A DNA stretch of 64,000 nt, from positions 62,001 to 126,000 of the forward strand of contig CAKURR010000003.1 in the NCBI GenBank assembly GCA_934675735.1, given 5' to 3'. The DNA comes from an uncultured Clostridia bacterium (GTDB lineage: Bacteria; Bacillota; Clostridia; Christensenellales; Aristaeellaceae). This document shows, piece by piece, positions 17,727-25,751 of this stretch. Made by a program: the position numbers and the translations under genes. The stretch's first letter is position 1; each line of letters opens with the position of its first letter. The notes below the pieces were generated by a model. That model had not been told where the DNA came from. It was given only the letters and a program-made list of their open reading frames with translations, and did no database searches.

Positions 17727-18497
17727 ATGCAGGATACGACCGCGCGCGTGCTCGCCTGTGAGCCGCTGGCCGAGGCGCTGGTGCGCATCATCCTTTCCGC
17801 CCCGGAGATTGCGGCGCAGGCCAAGGCGGGGCAGTTCATCCACATGCTTGTGCCGGACAGCGGCCATGTGCTTCGCCGTCCCATCAGCCTGATGGCCGTG
17901 GACGCGGCGGCGGGCACGCTGACGCTGGCGATTCAGCCCAAGGGGGCGGGCACGCAGATGCTCTGCGCCTGCAAGGCGGGGGAGACGATTCGCGTGCTCG
18001 GCCCGCTGGGTACGGGCTTTGACAGCAAGGGCGCGGCATGCGTCTACTTTGTCGGCGGCGGCGTGGGTGTTGCGCCGATCTGCTGCGCGATGGATGCGTT
18101 CGCGACGGCACAGAGCCGCGCGTTTTTCGGCTTCCGCACGGCGGCGCATGCCTACGGCATGACGCAGTCGCCCTGCGCGGTGACGGCGGTCAGCGACGAC
18201 GGCTCGCTGGGCGAGCGCGCGCTGGTGACCAAGCCGCTGGAAGCGGCGATTTTGGCGCGCAAGCCGGATGTCGTGATGGCGTGCGGGCCGACGCCGATGC
18301 TGGCGGCGGTGCAGGCGCTCTGCGCGCAATACGACGTGCCGTGCCAGCTCTCGCTGGAAGAACGGATGGGCTGCGGCATCGGCGCGTGTCTCGGGTGCAA
18401 CGTGAAGCTCATGCAGGCGGACGGCGGCTGGCACTATGCGCGCGTCTGCAAGGACGGCCCGGTGTTCGACGCGAAGGAGGTGTGTCTGCGTGGCTGA
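17727..18497 (+). CDS. pyrK: Dihydroorotate dehydrogenase electron transfer subunit
   Basis: A 256-residue FAD and [2Fe-2S] protein. The flavin site is seen in HVLRRPISLMAVD, the NAD-binding part in YFVGGGVGVAPICCAM, and the iron-sulphur cysteines in MGCGIGACLGC with a final Cys in YARVCKDGPV. It passes electrons between NAD and PyrD in the class 1B enzyme. RBS GAGGAGG before ATG 17727; its stop overlaps the pyrD start by 8 bases. Confidence 0.95.
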   Translation: MQDTTARVLACEPLAEALVRIILSAPEIAAQAKAGQFIHMLVPDSGHVLRRPISLMAVDAAAGTLTLAIQPKGAGTQMLCACKAGETIRVLGPLGTGFDSKGAACVYFVGGGVGVAPICCAMDAFATAQSRAFFGFRTAAHAYGMTQSPCAVTAVSDDGSLGERALVTKPLEAAILARKPDVVMACGPTPMLAAVQALCAQYDVPCQLSLEERMGCGIGACLGCNVKLMQADGGWHYARVCKDGPVFDAKEVCLRG

Positions 18498-19401
18498 TCT
18501 TTCCCTCGATTTATGCGGCGTGAAGCTCAAAAACCCGATTATCGCGGCGAGCGGCACATTCGGTTTTGGCCGCGAATACGACGAGCTGTATGACATCGGC
18601 CGGCTGGGCGGCATTTCCGTCAAGGGATTAAGTCTGCTGCCGCGCACGGGCAACCCGCCCTCCCGCATTGCGGAAACGCCGAGCGGCATGCTCAACAGCG
18701 TCGGCCTGCAAAACCCGGGCGTGGAAAGCTTTATCGAGAACGACCTGCCGTGGCTGCTGACGAAAAACGTCGCCGTGATTGCCAACATTACGGGCACGAG
18801 CGCAGAGCAGTATGTGCAGATGGCCGAGCGGCTGGCGGGCACGGGCGTGCACCTGCTGGAGATGAATATCTCCTGCCCGAACGTGCACGAAGGCGGCGTG
18901 GCCTTCGGCGTGAAGCCCGAGAGCGTCTATGCCATCACCAAGGCGGTGAAAGCGGCAGCCAAACAGCCGCTGATTGTCAAGCTGACCCCGAACGTATCCG
19001 ACATCACGGAAAACGCGCTGGCCGCCGAAGAGGCGGGCGCGGACGCGATTTCCATGATTAACACGCTGACGGGCATTGCGGTGGATGTGAACAAGCGCAA
19101 GATGGTGCTGGCCAACAACACGGGCGGCCTGTCCGGTCCGGCGGTGCGGCCTGTGGCGCTGCGCATGGTCTGGCAGAGCGCGCAGAAGGTGCACATCCCC
19201 ATCATCGGCATGGGCGGCATTGAGACGGGCGAGGACGCGGCGGCGTTCATGCTCTGCGGCGCGAAGGCCGTCATGGTCGGCACGGCGAATTTCACCGACC
19301 CGTTCGCCTGCCCGCGCATCATTCGCGAGCTGGATGCCTACTGCGGCAGGCAGAAGGTGCAGCGCGCGCAGGAGCTTGTCGGAACGCTGGAGACATATTG
19401 A
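18490..19401 (+). CDS. pyrD: Dihydroorotate dehydrogenase, class 1B catalytic subunit
   Basis: A 303-residue FMN enzyme. GTG start at 18490 with GAAGGAGG at 18473-18480. Hallmarks are NPIIAASGTFGFGREY near residue 18 and the catalytic Cys in EMNISCPNVHEGG, which marks class 1 enzymes (Cys instead of the Ser of class 2). FMN phosphate is bound by MGGIETGEDAAAF. The overlap with pyrK confirms a class 1B heterotetramer. No pyrE follows. Confidence 0.95.
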   Translation: MADLSLDLCGVKLKNPIIAASGTFGFGREYDELYDIGRLGGISVKGLSLLPRTGNPPSRIAETPSGMLNSVGLQNPGVESFIENDLPWLLTKNVAVIANITGTSAEQYVQMAERLAGTGVHLLEMNISCPNVHEGGVAFGVKPESVYAITKAVKAAAKQPLIVKLTPNVSDITENALAAEEAGADAISMINTLTGIAVDVNKRKMVLANNTGGLSGPAVRPVALRMVWQSAQKVHIPIIGMGGIETGEDAAAFMLCGAKAVMVGTANFTDPFACPRIIRELDAYCGRQKVQRAQELVGTLETY

Positions 19402-19741
19402 TTGAACAGGTTTTGAGGATAAACGCGGACACGCATCGCGCGTCCGTCAGACTGTAGACAAAAAGCTATTCTCCCCCCGAAGGGGGAAGAATAGCCCTTT
19501 CCGCAAATGAAAGAATAGCTGAATTTCTTGATTTTTCTATTCAAACCAAGTTTGCTTATGTCAACAAGCTGGCGGACACGCATCGCGCGTCCGTTTTTTA
19601 ATTGTAACAAGTCGGCCGCGTATGCAGAAGCTTGAGTTTTTACAGACTTTGGCGGAGGCGAGAGCGGCTTCAGGCCGCTTTTTACACGCAAAAAACAGCT
19701 CCCTCTCAGAGGGAGCTGCGAGCGAAGCGAGACTGAAGGAG
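19402..19741. other. Convergent intergenic region with hairpins and a duplicated 23-base word
   Basis: Between pyrD and the convergent uracil permease. A near-perfect hairpin GCTATTCT...AGAATAGC (19465-19495) with a C6/G5 inner stem is a likely pyrD terminator although it is followed by CCTTT rather than a T-run. A 23-base word starting GCGGACACGCATCG occurs at 19425-19447 and again at 19572-19594; the second copy is followed by TTTTTT and can itself act as a plus-strand terminator. Confidence 0.7.
19690..19718 (-). terminator. Terminator of uracil permease gene
   Basis: Minus-strand stem CAGCTCCCTCT / AGAGGGAGCTG with a 1-base loop region, followed by a run of six T. Confidence 0.9.
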
Positions 19742-21073
19742 TTACAGCATCTGGCCGTGATCCTCGGTCGTCTTGCCGTATTCGTAGTTATTCTGGAAGT
19801 CGTAATCCTTGCCCGGCAGGATGGCGTTGACCGCAATGCCGACGATGGCGGCGACGGCCAGACCGGAGAAGTTCAGCGTGAACTCACCGACATGGAAGGT
19901 GATGGCGCCCGCGGCGGAGAAGGTGATGCCCAGCGCCAGCGAGATGATCAGGGAGACGACGATGACGTTGCGGCTCTTGGAGAGGTCAACCTGATTTTCG
20001 ACCAGATTGCGCACGCCGATGGCGGAAATCATGCCGTACAGAATGAGGGAGACGCCGCCGATGGTGCCCGTCGGCATGGCAGAGACAAGCGCCGCGAACT
20101 TCGGGCAGAAGGACGCGATAATCGCGTACACGGCGGCCAGACGGATGACGAGCGGGTCATACACGCGGGTCAGCGCCAGAACGCCGGTGTTCTCGCCGTA
20201 GGTGGTGTTGGCCGGCGCGCCGAACAGGGAAGCGATGGAGGTTGCCAGGCCGTCGCCCAGCAGCGTGCGGTGCAGGCCCGGGTCGGCGATGAAGTTTTCG
20301 CCGACGGTGGAGGAGATGGCGCAGATATCGCCGATATGCTCAATCATCGTCGCGAAGGCGATGGGCATGATGGCGATGATGGCGGTCACCAGCAGGTTCA
20401 CGTCGCAGTTGCCGATGAGGGAGAACACGGTGTTTTCCATCTTCACGGGCAGGCCGATCCATGCGGCGCTCGCCACGCCGGAGAAATCCACGCGGCCGGT
20501 GATGGCGGCGTAGGCATAGGAGACGAGCACGCCCAGCAGAATCGGGATGATGCGCAGCATGCCCTTGCCCCAGATGTTAAAGACGACCACGGTGATGATG
20601 GCGACCAGCGCGATATCCCAGCTGCCGGTGCAGTTGTTGATGGCGGAGTTGGCCAGCGTCATGCCGATGCAGATGATAATCGGGCCGGTGACGACGGGCG
20701 GGAAGAAACGCATGACGCGGTTCGCGCCGAAGCCGCGCACCAACGCCGCCAGAATCAGATACAGCAGGCCGGAAGCGGCGACGCCCACACAGGCATAGGG
20801 GAGAAGCGCAGTCTCACCGTTCGGCGCGATGGCGGCGTAACCGGCCAGATACGCGAACGAGCTGCCCAGGAAAGCCGGAACCTTGCCCTTCGTGAGGAAG
20901 TGGAAAAAGAGCGTGCCCAGACCGGCGAACAGCAGCGTCGCGGAGACGGACAGGCCCGTCAGCGCGGGCACGAGCACGGTTGCGCCGAACATGGCGAACA
21001 TGTGCTGGAGGCCCAGAACGAGCATTTTCGGCGTGCCCAGCGAGCGCGCATCGCGGATACCTTGGTTCTGCAT
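19742..21073 (-). CDS. uraA: Uracil permease (NCS2 nucleobase:cation symporter)
   Basis: A 443-residue membrane protein with about 14 hydrophobic segments. It opens with LVLGLQHMFAMFGATVLVP, diagnostic of NCS2/UraA permeases, with the substrate-site segment SLFGAPANTTYGENTGVLA in the middle. It imports uracil with protons. RBS AAAGGAG lies 8 bases before ATG. Its convergent placement next to the de novo pyr operon supports a uracil (not xanthine) substrate. The name pyrP is equally used for operon-linked members. Confidence 0.92.
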   Translation of the reverse strand: MQNQGIRDARSLGTPKMLVLGLQHMFAMFGATVLVPALTGLSVSATLLFAGLGTLFFHFLTKGKVPAFLGSSFAYLAGYAAIAPNGETALLPYACVGVAASGLLYLILAALVRGFGANRVMRFFPPVVTGPIIICIGMTLANSAINNCTGSWDIALVAIITVVVFNIWGKGMLRIIPILLGVLVSYAYAAITGRVDFSGVASAAWIGLPVKMENTVFSLIGNCDVNLLVTAIIAIMPIAFATMIEHIGDICAISSTVGENFIADPGLHRTLLGDGLATSIASLFGAPANTTYGENTGVLALTRVYDPLVIRLAAVYAIIASFCPKFAALVSAMPTGTIGGVSLILYGMISAIGVRNLVENQVDLSKSRNVIVVSLIISLALGITFSAAGAITFHVGEFTLNFSGLAVAAIVGIAVNAILPGKDYDFQNNYEYGKTTEDHGQML

Positions 21074-21134
21074 GGCGATATCTCCTTTGTGAATATGAAG
21101 TTTGCGCGCGGCAGATCGCCGCGCATATCCTCCA

Positions 21135-21163
21135 TATTATAGGAGTGAAGCCGCGAAAAAGCA
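21135..21163 (-). promoter_or_regulatory. Promoter of uracil permease gene
   Basis: Minus-strand TTGCTT and TATAAT with 17-base spacing, about 60 bases before the start codon. Confidence 0.75.
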
Positions 21164-21193
21164 AGGAAAAAACGAAATTTAAGGCGGGTCAAT

Positions 21194-21802
21194 TCACAAA
21201 TGTTCGGGAATCGGCACATCCAGCAGATAATAGCCGAAAACGTTGATGACGGTCGTATCCCCATGCTGACGGATGCGCTTGAAATTATACTGATAATTCT
21301 GGTGCACATGGCCGTGAAACATGTAGCGCGGGTGATATTCATCCATCACATCCAGAAAGGTCTTGAAGCCTGTGTGCGCCAAATCGCTGTCATCGCCCAG
21401 ATGCAGCGCGGGGGAATGGGTCAGCAGGATGTCGATGCCGCCGCTGCGCCAGAGCTTGAAGCGCAGTTTCTGCACACGGCGGCGCATCTGCTGCTCGGTA
21501 TACTGGTTGACGCCCTTGTTATAGCGCATCGAGCCGCCCAGCCCGAGAATGCGCAGGCCGCCGACGTTCACGACTTTATCCTCGATGCAGTCGCAGCCCT
21601 CCGGCGGGGTTTGGGCGTATCGGTCGTCGTGGTTGCCGCGGATATAGAGAATCGGCGCGTTTGTAAAGCAGGTGAGAAAGGAGAGATACCCTGCGGGAAG
21701 GTCGCCGCAGGAGAGCACCAGCTCCACGCCCTCGAGCTTGCGCCTGTCCAGATGCTCCCACAGGGTGGGTTCGGGCTGATCGGCGAGCAAAAGAATTTTC
21801 AT
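21194..21802 (-). CDS. Calcineurin-like metallophosphoesterase
   Basis: A 202-residue protein. ATG 21802 follows AAAGGAG. Metal-binding motifs of the family are in order: a degenerate first motif (LLLADQPEPTLW in place of D-x-H), LVLSCGDLPAG, the catalytic YIRGNHDD, LLTHSPALH and FHGHVH. It is a cytoplasmic phosphodiesterase or phosphatase of unknown substrate. The missing His of motif I is notable. It starts 4 bases after the stop of the ParB/BMP fusion gene, so the two form an operon. Confidence 0.9.
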   Translation of the reverse strand: MKILLLADQPEPTLWEHLDRRKLEGVELVLSCGDLPAGYLSFLTCFTNAPILYIRGNHDDRYAQTPPEGCDCIEDKVVNVGGLRILGLGGSMRYNKGVNQYTEQQMRRRVQKLRFKLWRSGGIDILLTHSPALHLGDDSDLAHTGFKTFLDVMDEYHPRYMFHGHVHQNYQYNFKRIRQHGDTTVINVFGYYLLDVPIPEHL

Positions 21803-21806
21803 CGGC

Positions 21807-23720
21807 TCACTCCTTTGTGGCGGCGCGGATGCCCTGCAGCGAGACAAGGCCCTTGGCGACATCGTTCAGCTCGTCCATCGAGGGGATGCGGCCGATGATG
21901 TTATTCGCCAGATAATCCATGCGGATGATTTCCTGCGGGGTGAGCGCCACGTCGGCTTCCACGCGGATTTGGCCGCTTTGGTCGGCAATCGGCCCGACGA
22001 AGGGCAGGAACGCTCCCGCGCGGATGCGCTCGTGCAGCAAATCGACCAGCCGCCGCGTGCGCGCGGGCAGGCGCTGGGAACAGATGAGGTCGATGGCGTC
22101 GGTGGACATGCCCATGTAATAGTTCATGGCGCGGTCGGCGTTGTGCTCGCCCTCGTCGTTCCACGCGCCGGTCAGGATGCTGCGGACAATGCCTTCGTAG
22201 AGCTTGCCCCAGCCCCAGACGGGCATGGCCAGGTTGGTGAGCGCGCCGTCCTGCTCGTGATACAGGCCGAACGCGCGGGATTCCAGATGCGGCGCGCTGA
22301 TGTCGCGGCTGGAGATGATGTGCACGCCGCGCGCGGCCAGCGCCGCTTCGGGGCTGTGGCCCGGCAGGGTAGACCATTCCAGCACGACTTTGGCGCGCGG
22401 GTTGACCAGCTGCGCGCCCAGGGCGAAGGCGTTGACCGACGCGGGCGTGCCGTAGATGGGGTAATCCGCGATGTAGCCGATTTCATCCGCCTCTGAAAGC
22501 GACGCGGCAATCGCGCCCAAAATGAACTTGGCCTCGTATACGCGCAGATAATAGCTGCGGACGTTGTGGTAGCTGGCCAGCACCGAGCAATTCAGAATTT
22601 TGGCGCTCGGGTGCGCGGCGCATTGGCGCACGCACGCATCCAGAAACACGGGGGAAGCGGCGAAAATCACGTCGTATCCGTCGTCGATAAACTGCTCGAT
22701 GGCCGCTTCCGCGTCGGCTTGCGACACGTTTTCGCGGCAGACGGTCTCCACGCGCGAGCCGAAGGCGTCCTCGAGCGCCTTGCGCCCCAGCTCATGCCAG
22801 TATGACCAGCCGGAATCCTGCGGCGAACGGTTGTAGAGGAACGCGCAGCGCACCTTTTGCGGCGGCCTGTGCCAGACGGATTGCAGAAAGCCCGTCTTGC
22901 CCTCCGTCGGCTGGGAGAGCAGCGCGGCGGGCTTGTTGGCCGCGGCGACGACAAATTCCGAGCGGATGCGCTCGATGTCCTGCCCGAACTCGTTCGGCGT
23001 TTTCTCCACGCTGTTGTCGTAGCCGAAAATCTCCAGATAGATCAGCAGCGCGTCGCACGCGGACATGGGGATTTCGCCGCCGAGCTTGGCGGCATACGCC
23101 TGCTGGAAGCGGTAAAAGCAGGATTGGAAGTCGAATAAATCCTCCGGCGTCCACTTTTCGCCCGGCGTTTTGCCCGTCAGCTTGTAGAGCTTTTCGTAAC
23201 TGCCCTCGCGGCTGAACACGATGAAGTTGATTTTCGTATCCGCATAGAAGCCCAGAAACTCCTGATAGACGCGGTAGCGCTCGCTGTCCTCCGCTTCGGG
23301 CAGGATGCGGGTGACGTTCGCCTCGATGTTCACCGCGTCCAGCCGCCGCATGACGCTCACGCGCTTGTTGCCCTCCACAACGTAAAAGCGGTTGTAATAT
23401 TCCAGCGCGACGATGGGCTGGCGCAGACCGTCCTCCACAATGCCGTCGTAGAGCAGACTCCACTTGGTTGCAAATTCGGAATCCTGCTCCAACAGGGGCA
23501 GAAAACCGCGCGCAAACGCCGTTGTGCGCCCCTTGGTCGCCGTGCCCTCGATTTGGTCCAGCTCAACCTGAACCAGTCCGAGCGGCACCTGAGGCATCTG
23601 GTTGAGCTTGGGCACAAGCTCGGCCAGCACCGGCAGATACGGGTCCTGCCCGCGGGATTCCAGCGCGTGCAGCTGCCGAACGCCCTCTTTGCGGGCGGCG
23701 ATGTAATCTTCCATGCTCAT
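21807..23720 (-). CDS. Cytoplasmic fusion of a ParB-like domain with a BMP-type ligand-binding domain
   Basis: A 637-residue protein. ATG 23720 has GAAGGGAG 9 bases upstream. Residues about 50-130 contain a ParB/Srx-like fold ending in YVVEGNKRVSVMRRL, similar to the nucleotide-binding loop of ParB-N proteins. From about residue 289 (KVRCAFLYNRSPQDSGW) the protein is a BMP/PnrA-like periplasmic-type binding domain with segments YDVIFAASPVFLDA, EADEIGYIADYPIYG and AMPVWGWGKLYEG. There is no signal peptide or TM helix, so this binding domain, whose family usually binds nucleosides outside the cell, should work in the cytoplasm. It is coupled to a phosphoesterase gene. Function unknown; a nucleoside- or nucleotide-responsive regulator is plausible. 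Confidence 0.75.
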   Translation of the reverse strand: MSMEDYIAARKEGVRQLHALESRGQDPYLPVLAELVPKLNQMPQVPLGLVQVELDQIEGTATKGRTTAFARGFLPLLEQDSEFATKWSLLYDGIVEDGLRQPIVALEYYNRFYVVEGNKRVSVMRRLDAVNIEANVTRILPEAEDSERYRVYQEFLGFYADTKINFIVFSREGSYEKLYKLTGKTPGEKWTPEDLFDFQSCFYRFQQAYAAKLGGEIPMSACDALLIYLEIFGYDNSVEKTPNEFGQDIERIRSEFVVAAANKPAALLSQPTEGKTGFLQSVWHRPPQKVRCAFLYNRSPQDSGWSYWHELGRKALEDAFGSRVETVCRENVSQADAEAAIEQFIDDGYDVIFAASPVFLDACVRQCAAHPSAKILNCSVLASYHNVRSYYLRVYEAKFILGAIAASLSEADEIGYIADYPIYGTPASVNAFALGAQLVNPRAKVVLEWSTLPGHSPEAALAARGVHIISSRDISAPHLESRAFGLYHEQDGALTNLAMPVWGWGKLYEGIVRSILTGAWNDEGEHNADRAMNYYMGMSTDAIDLICSQRLPARTRRLVDLLHERIRAGAFLPFVGPIADQSGQIRVEADVALTPQEIIRMDYLANNIIGRIPSMDELNDVAKGLVSLQGIRAATKE

Positions 23721-23867
23721 GACGATTCGCTCCCTTCTATGCGAATGAATGCGCATATCCGTTCGGACGCGCCGTTTGCGCCGCAGTCGGTTGAGTCCCG
23801 CGCGGTATAGCCGCGGCGTCTGCCGACACGGACGCGCGATGCGCGCCCCTACATATATTCTTCCCCC

Positions 23868-23950
23868 ACATGTATCGCACAGCGATACATGTAAGCGGGA
23901 AATCCAAGAACCTCAGGTTCTTGGCGGGGTTTGGGGCAGCGCCCCAACGT
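23868..23950 (+). repeat. Palindromic repeats: 25-base hairpin plus two-hairpin family unit
   Basis: ACATGTATCG / CGATACATGT (23868-23892) forms a perfect 10-bp stem. It is followed by a family unit: CAAGAACCTCAGGTTCTTG (23905-23923) then TTGGGGCAGCGCCCCAA (23931-23947) and CGTTT. The unit recurs at other gene boundaries in the window. The rest of the 356-base gap before the aminotransferase holds no gene. Confidence 0.8.
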
Positions 23951-24007
23951 TTCCCCTCGTCCTTTTCCCGATTATACCATCGCACAGCCCCCGGGCGCAA
24001 CCGTCCC

Positions 24008-24036
24008 TTGATGAATGGGGGCGACTGTGCTATAAT
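24008..24036 (+). promoter_or_regulatory. Promoter of DegT-type aminotransferase gene
   Basis: TTGATG and TATAAT with 17-base spacing, 40 bases before the start codon. Confidence 0.8.
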
Positions 24037-24076
24037 TCAAGGAAGAAAAGCCCGAATTGCGGGCGGGAGGAACAAT

Positions 24077-25255
24077 ATGAGCGAATTTCAGGTAAGGCCC
24101 GATTGGATGGCCTTTTGTCTGCCGGATATCTCCGAAGCCGAAGTGCAGGCGGATGCCGAAGTCATCCGTTCCGGCTGGTGGGCGAAGGGCCCGCGCACGA
24201 TGGAGTTTCAGCAGGCGTTTGCCGAGTATGTCGGCGCAAAGCATTGCATCGCGGTCAACTCCTGCACGGCGGCGCTGCATCTGGCGCTGCTGACACAGGG
24301 CATCGGCCCAGGCGACGAGGTGATTACCACGCCGCTGACGTTTGCCTCCACGGCAAACACGATTCTGCACGTCGGCGCAACGCCCGTCTTTGCCGACATC
24401 GACCCCGATACGGGTCTCATCGACCCCGCCGAAATCGAAAAGAAAGTCACTGCCAAGACGCGCGCGGTCGTGCCGGTGCATTACTCCGGTCTGGCGGCTG
24501 ATTTGGGCGCAATCGGCCAAATCTGCGACGCGCATCACCTGTTCCTGAGCGAGGACGCGGCGCATGCGGTCGAAACGCGTTATAACGGCGAGCTGATCGG
24601 CCATCATCCGCGCGGCACGGTGAGCTATTCCTTCTATGCGACCAAAAATCTGGCCTGCGGCGAGGGCGGCGCGCTGGTGACGGATGACGACGAGATTGCG
24701 AAAAAGGCGCAGGTGCTTTCCTGCCACGGCATGAGCGCCGGCGCGTGGAACCGTTACGGCAAGGAAGGCTCGTGGCGCTACGACATCGAGGAGCCGGGCT
24801 ACAAATACAACATGTTCGACATTCAGGCCGCGCTGGCGCTGACCCAGCTCAGCCGCATGGAGGACATGCAGCGCCGCCGCTTTGAGGCGGTGGAGGTCTA
24901 TCAGCAGGCGTTTGCCGATGTGCCGGAGCTGCGGCTGCAAAAGACGCCGGATTACTGCCACCACAGCCGCCACCTGTACGTGCTGCGCATTGTGCCCGAG
25001 CGGCTGACGATTTCCCGCGACCGGTTCATCGAAGAGCTGAAGGCGCGCAACGTCGGCGTGAGCGTGCACTTCATCGCGCTGCACACGATGAGCGCCTATG
25101 CGAAGCGTTTCGGCTACAAGCCGGAGGATTTCCCGAAGGCCTACGCGTTCTCGGAGAGCGAAATCAGCCTGCCGATGTATTCGACGCTGGGCGTGAAGAA
25201 CGCGGAATACGTCGCGGATGCGGTTTTGGACATTGTAAAGAAGTATAAGAAATAA
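24077..25255 (+). CDS. DegT/DnrJ/EryC1/StrS family sugar aminotransferase
   Basis: A 392-residue PLP enzyme of the fold-type I nucleotide-sugar aminotransferase family. ATG 24077 follows GGGAGG (24065-24070). GWWAKGPRTMEF and VNSCTAALHLAL are at the N-terminus; the cofactor Asp/His region is HHLFLSEDAAHAVET and the Schiff-base Lys is in SFYATKNLACGEGG. Such enzymes aminate keto-sugars for surface glycans or antibiotics. No other sugar-biosynthesis gene is beside it, so the pathway cannot be named. It has its own promoter. Confidence 0.93.
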   Translation: MSEFQVRPDWMAFCLPDISEAEVQADAEVIRSGWWAKGPRTMEFQQAFAEYVGAKHCIAVNSCTAALHLALLTQGIGPGDEVITTPLTFASTANTILHVGATPVFADIDPDTGLIDPAEIEKKVTAKTRAVVPVHYSGLAADLGAIGQICDAHHLFLSEDAAHAVETRYNGELIGHHPRGTVSYSFYATKNLACGEGGALVTDDDEIAKKAQVLSCHGMSAGAWNRYGKEGSWRYDIEEPGYKYNMFDIQAALALTQLSRMEDMQRRRFEAVEVYQQAFADVPELRLQKTPDYCHHSRHLYVLRIVPERLTISRDRFIEELKARNVGVSVHFIALHTMSAYAKRFGYKPEDFPKAYAFSESEISLPMYSTLGVKNAEYVADAVLDIVKKYKK

Positions 25256-25259
25256 GGGG

Positions 25260-25317
25260 AACGTTGGGGTGTTGCCCCAGACCCCACCCGAAACCTGAGG
25301 TTTCGGGGCTTCCCGCT
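25260..25317 (-). repeat. Intergenic palindromic repeat unit, inverted orientation
   Basis: AACGTTGGGG / CCCCAG hairpin then CCGAAACCTGAGGTTTCGG, the same two-hairpin order as at 23895 but reversed. It begins 5 bases after the aminotransferase stop. Confidence 0.75.
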
Positions 25318-25468
25318 TTCTTTATTGTTTCGCAATAAAGGGAGAAAGGATGTAGGGGCGCGCAGGGTGCTGTCCTTTTTCTACGAAAAACGCACCCGTT
25401 TCACGAATGCGCGTCCGTCGTAGCCTCGCAAAATTGAAATATTCGGCAATAAAAATAAAAAAACACAA

Positions 25469-25504
25469 AGAGAGTCCGAAAAGAAAATCGGGTTCTCTTT
25501 TTTT
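25469..25504 (+). terminator. Terminator upstream of adhE
   Basis: AGAGAGTCCGA pairs with TCGGGTTCTCT (two G-U pairs), followed by seven T. It separates the aminotransferase transcript from adhE. Confidence 0.8.
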
Positions 25505-25658
25505 GATGCGTAAATTTGTGAAAAACATGCGAATCAGAGCGCGTATTTTTCCACGGAAAGACGGGAAAACTAACGGTCAAAGTACAGATACGAAGAGATT
25601 CGGACAGGGTTCACAAAACAAACGCGAGAAGCTTGTTGAAACGGAAATCGTCTAAAGT

Positions 25659-25687
25659 TTGACAAACTGCCGCAAAGCGCGTATAAT
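25659..25687 (+). promoter_or_regulatory. Promoter of adhE
   Basis: Perfect TTGACA (25659-25664), 17-base spacer and perfect TATAAT (25682-25687). Such strength fits an abundant fermentative enzyme. I saw no convincing Rex operator. Confidence 0.9.
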
Positions 25688-25751
25688 GCACATCGTCAAG
25701 GAAATAACAAAGACGCATCAACCAACCCGAGCAATCAGGAGGATGAACGAT

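Larger units (their letters stand above)
25256..25751. other. Intergenic region before adhE
   Basis: A 496-base region with no credible gene. It holds an inverted family repeat unit (25260-25317), a TTTATTG/CAATAAA hairpin just after it, an AT-rich stretch, a terminator (25469-25504) and the adhE promoter (25659-25687). Confidence 0.6.

Noticed and set aside
16578..18842. 754-residue minus-strand frame opposite pyrF, pyrK and pyrD
   Set aside because: Antisense to three well-supported genes and crossing the repeat cluster.
19622..21142. 506-residue plus-strand frame opposite the uracil permease
   Set aside because: Shadow frame rich in Gly, Asp, His and Arg, with no RBS or domain.
25560..25751. 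Rex operator before adhE
   Set aside because: No good TTGTTAA-N4-TTAACAA-like palindrome could be found near the promoter.
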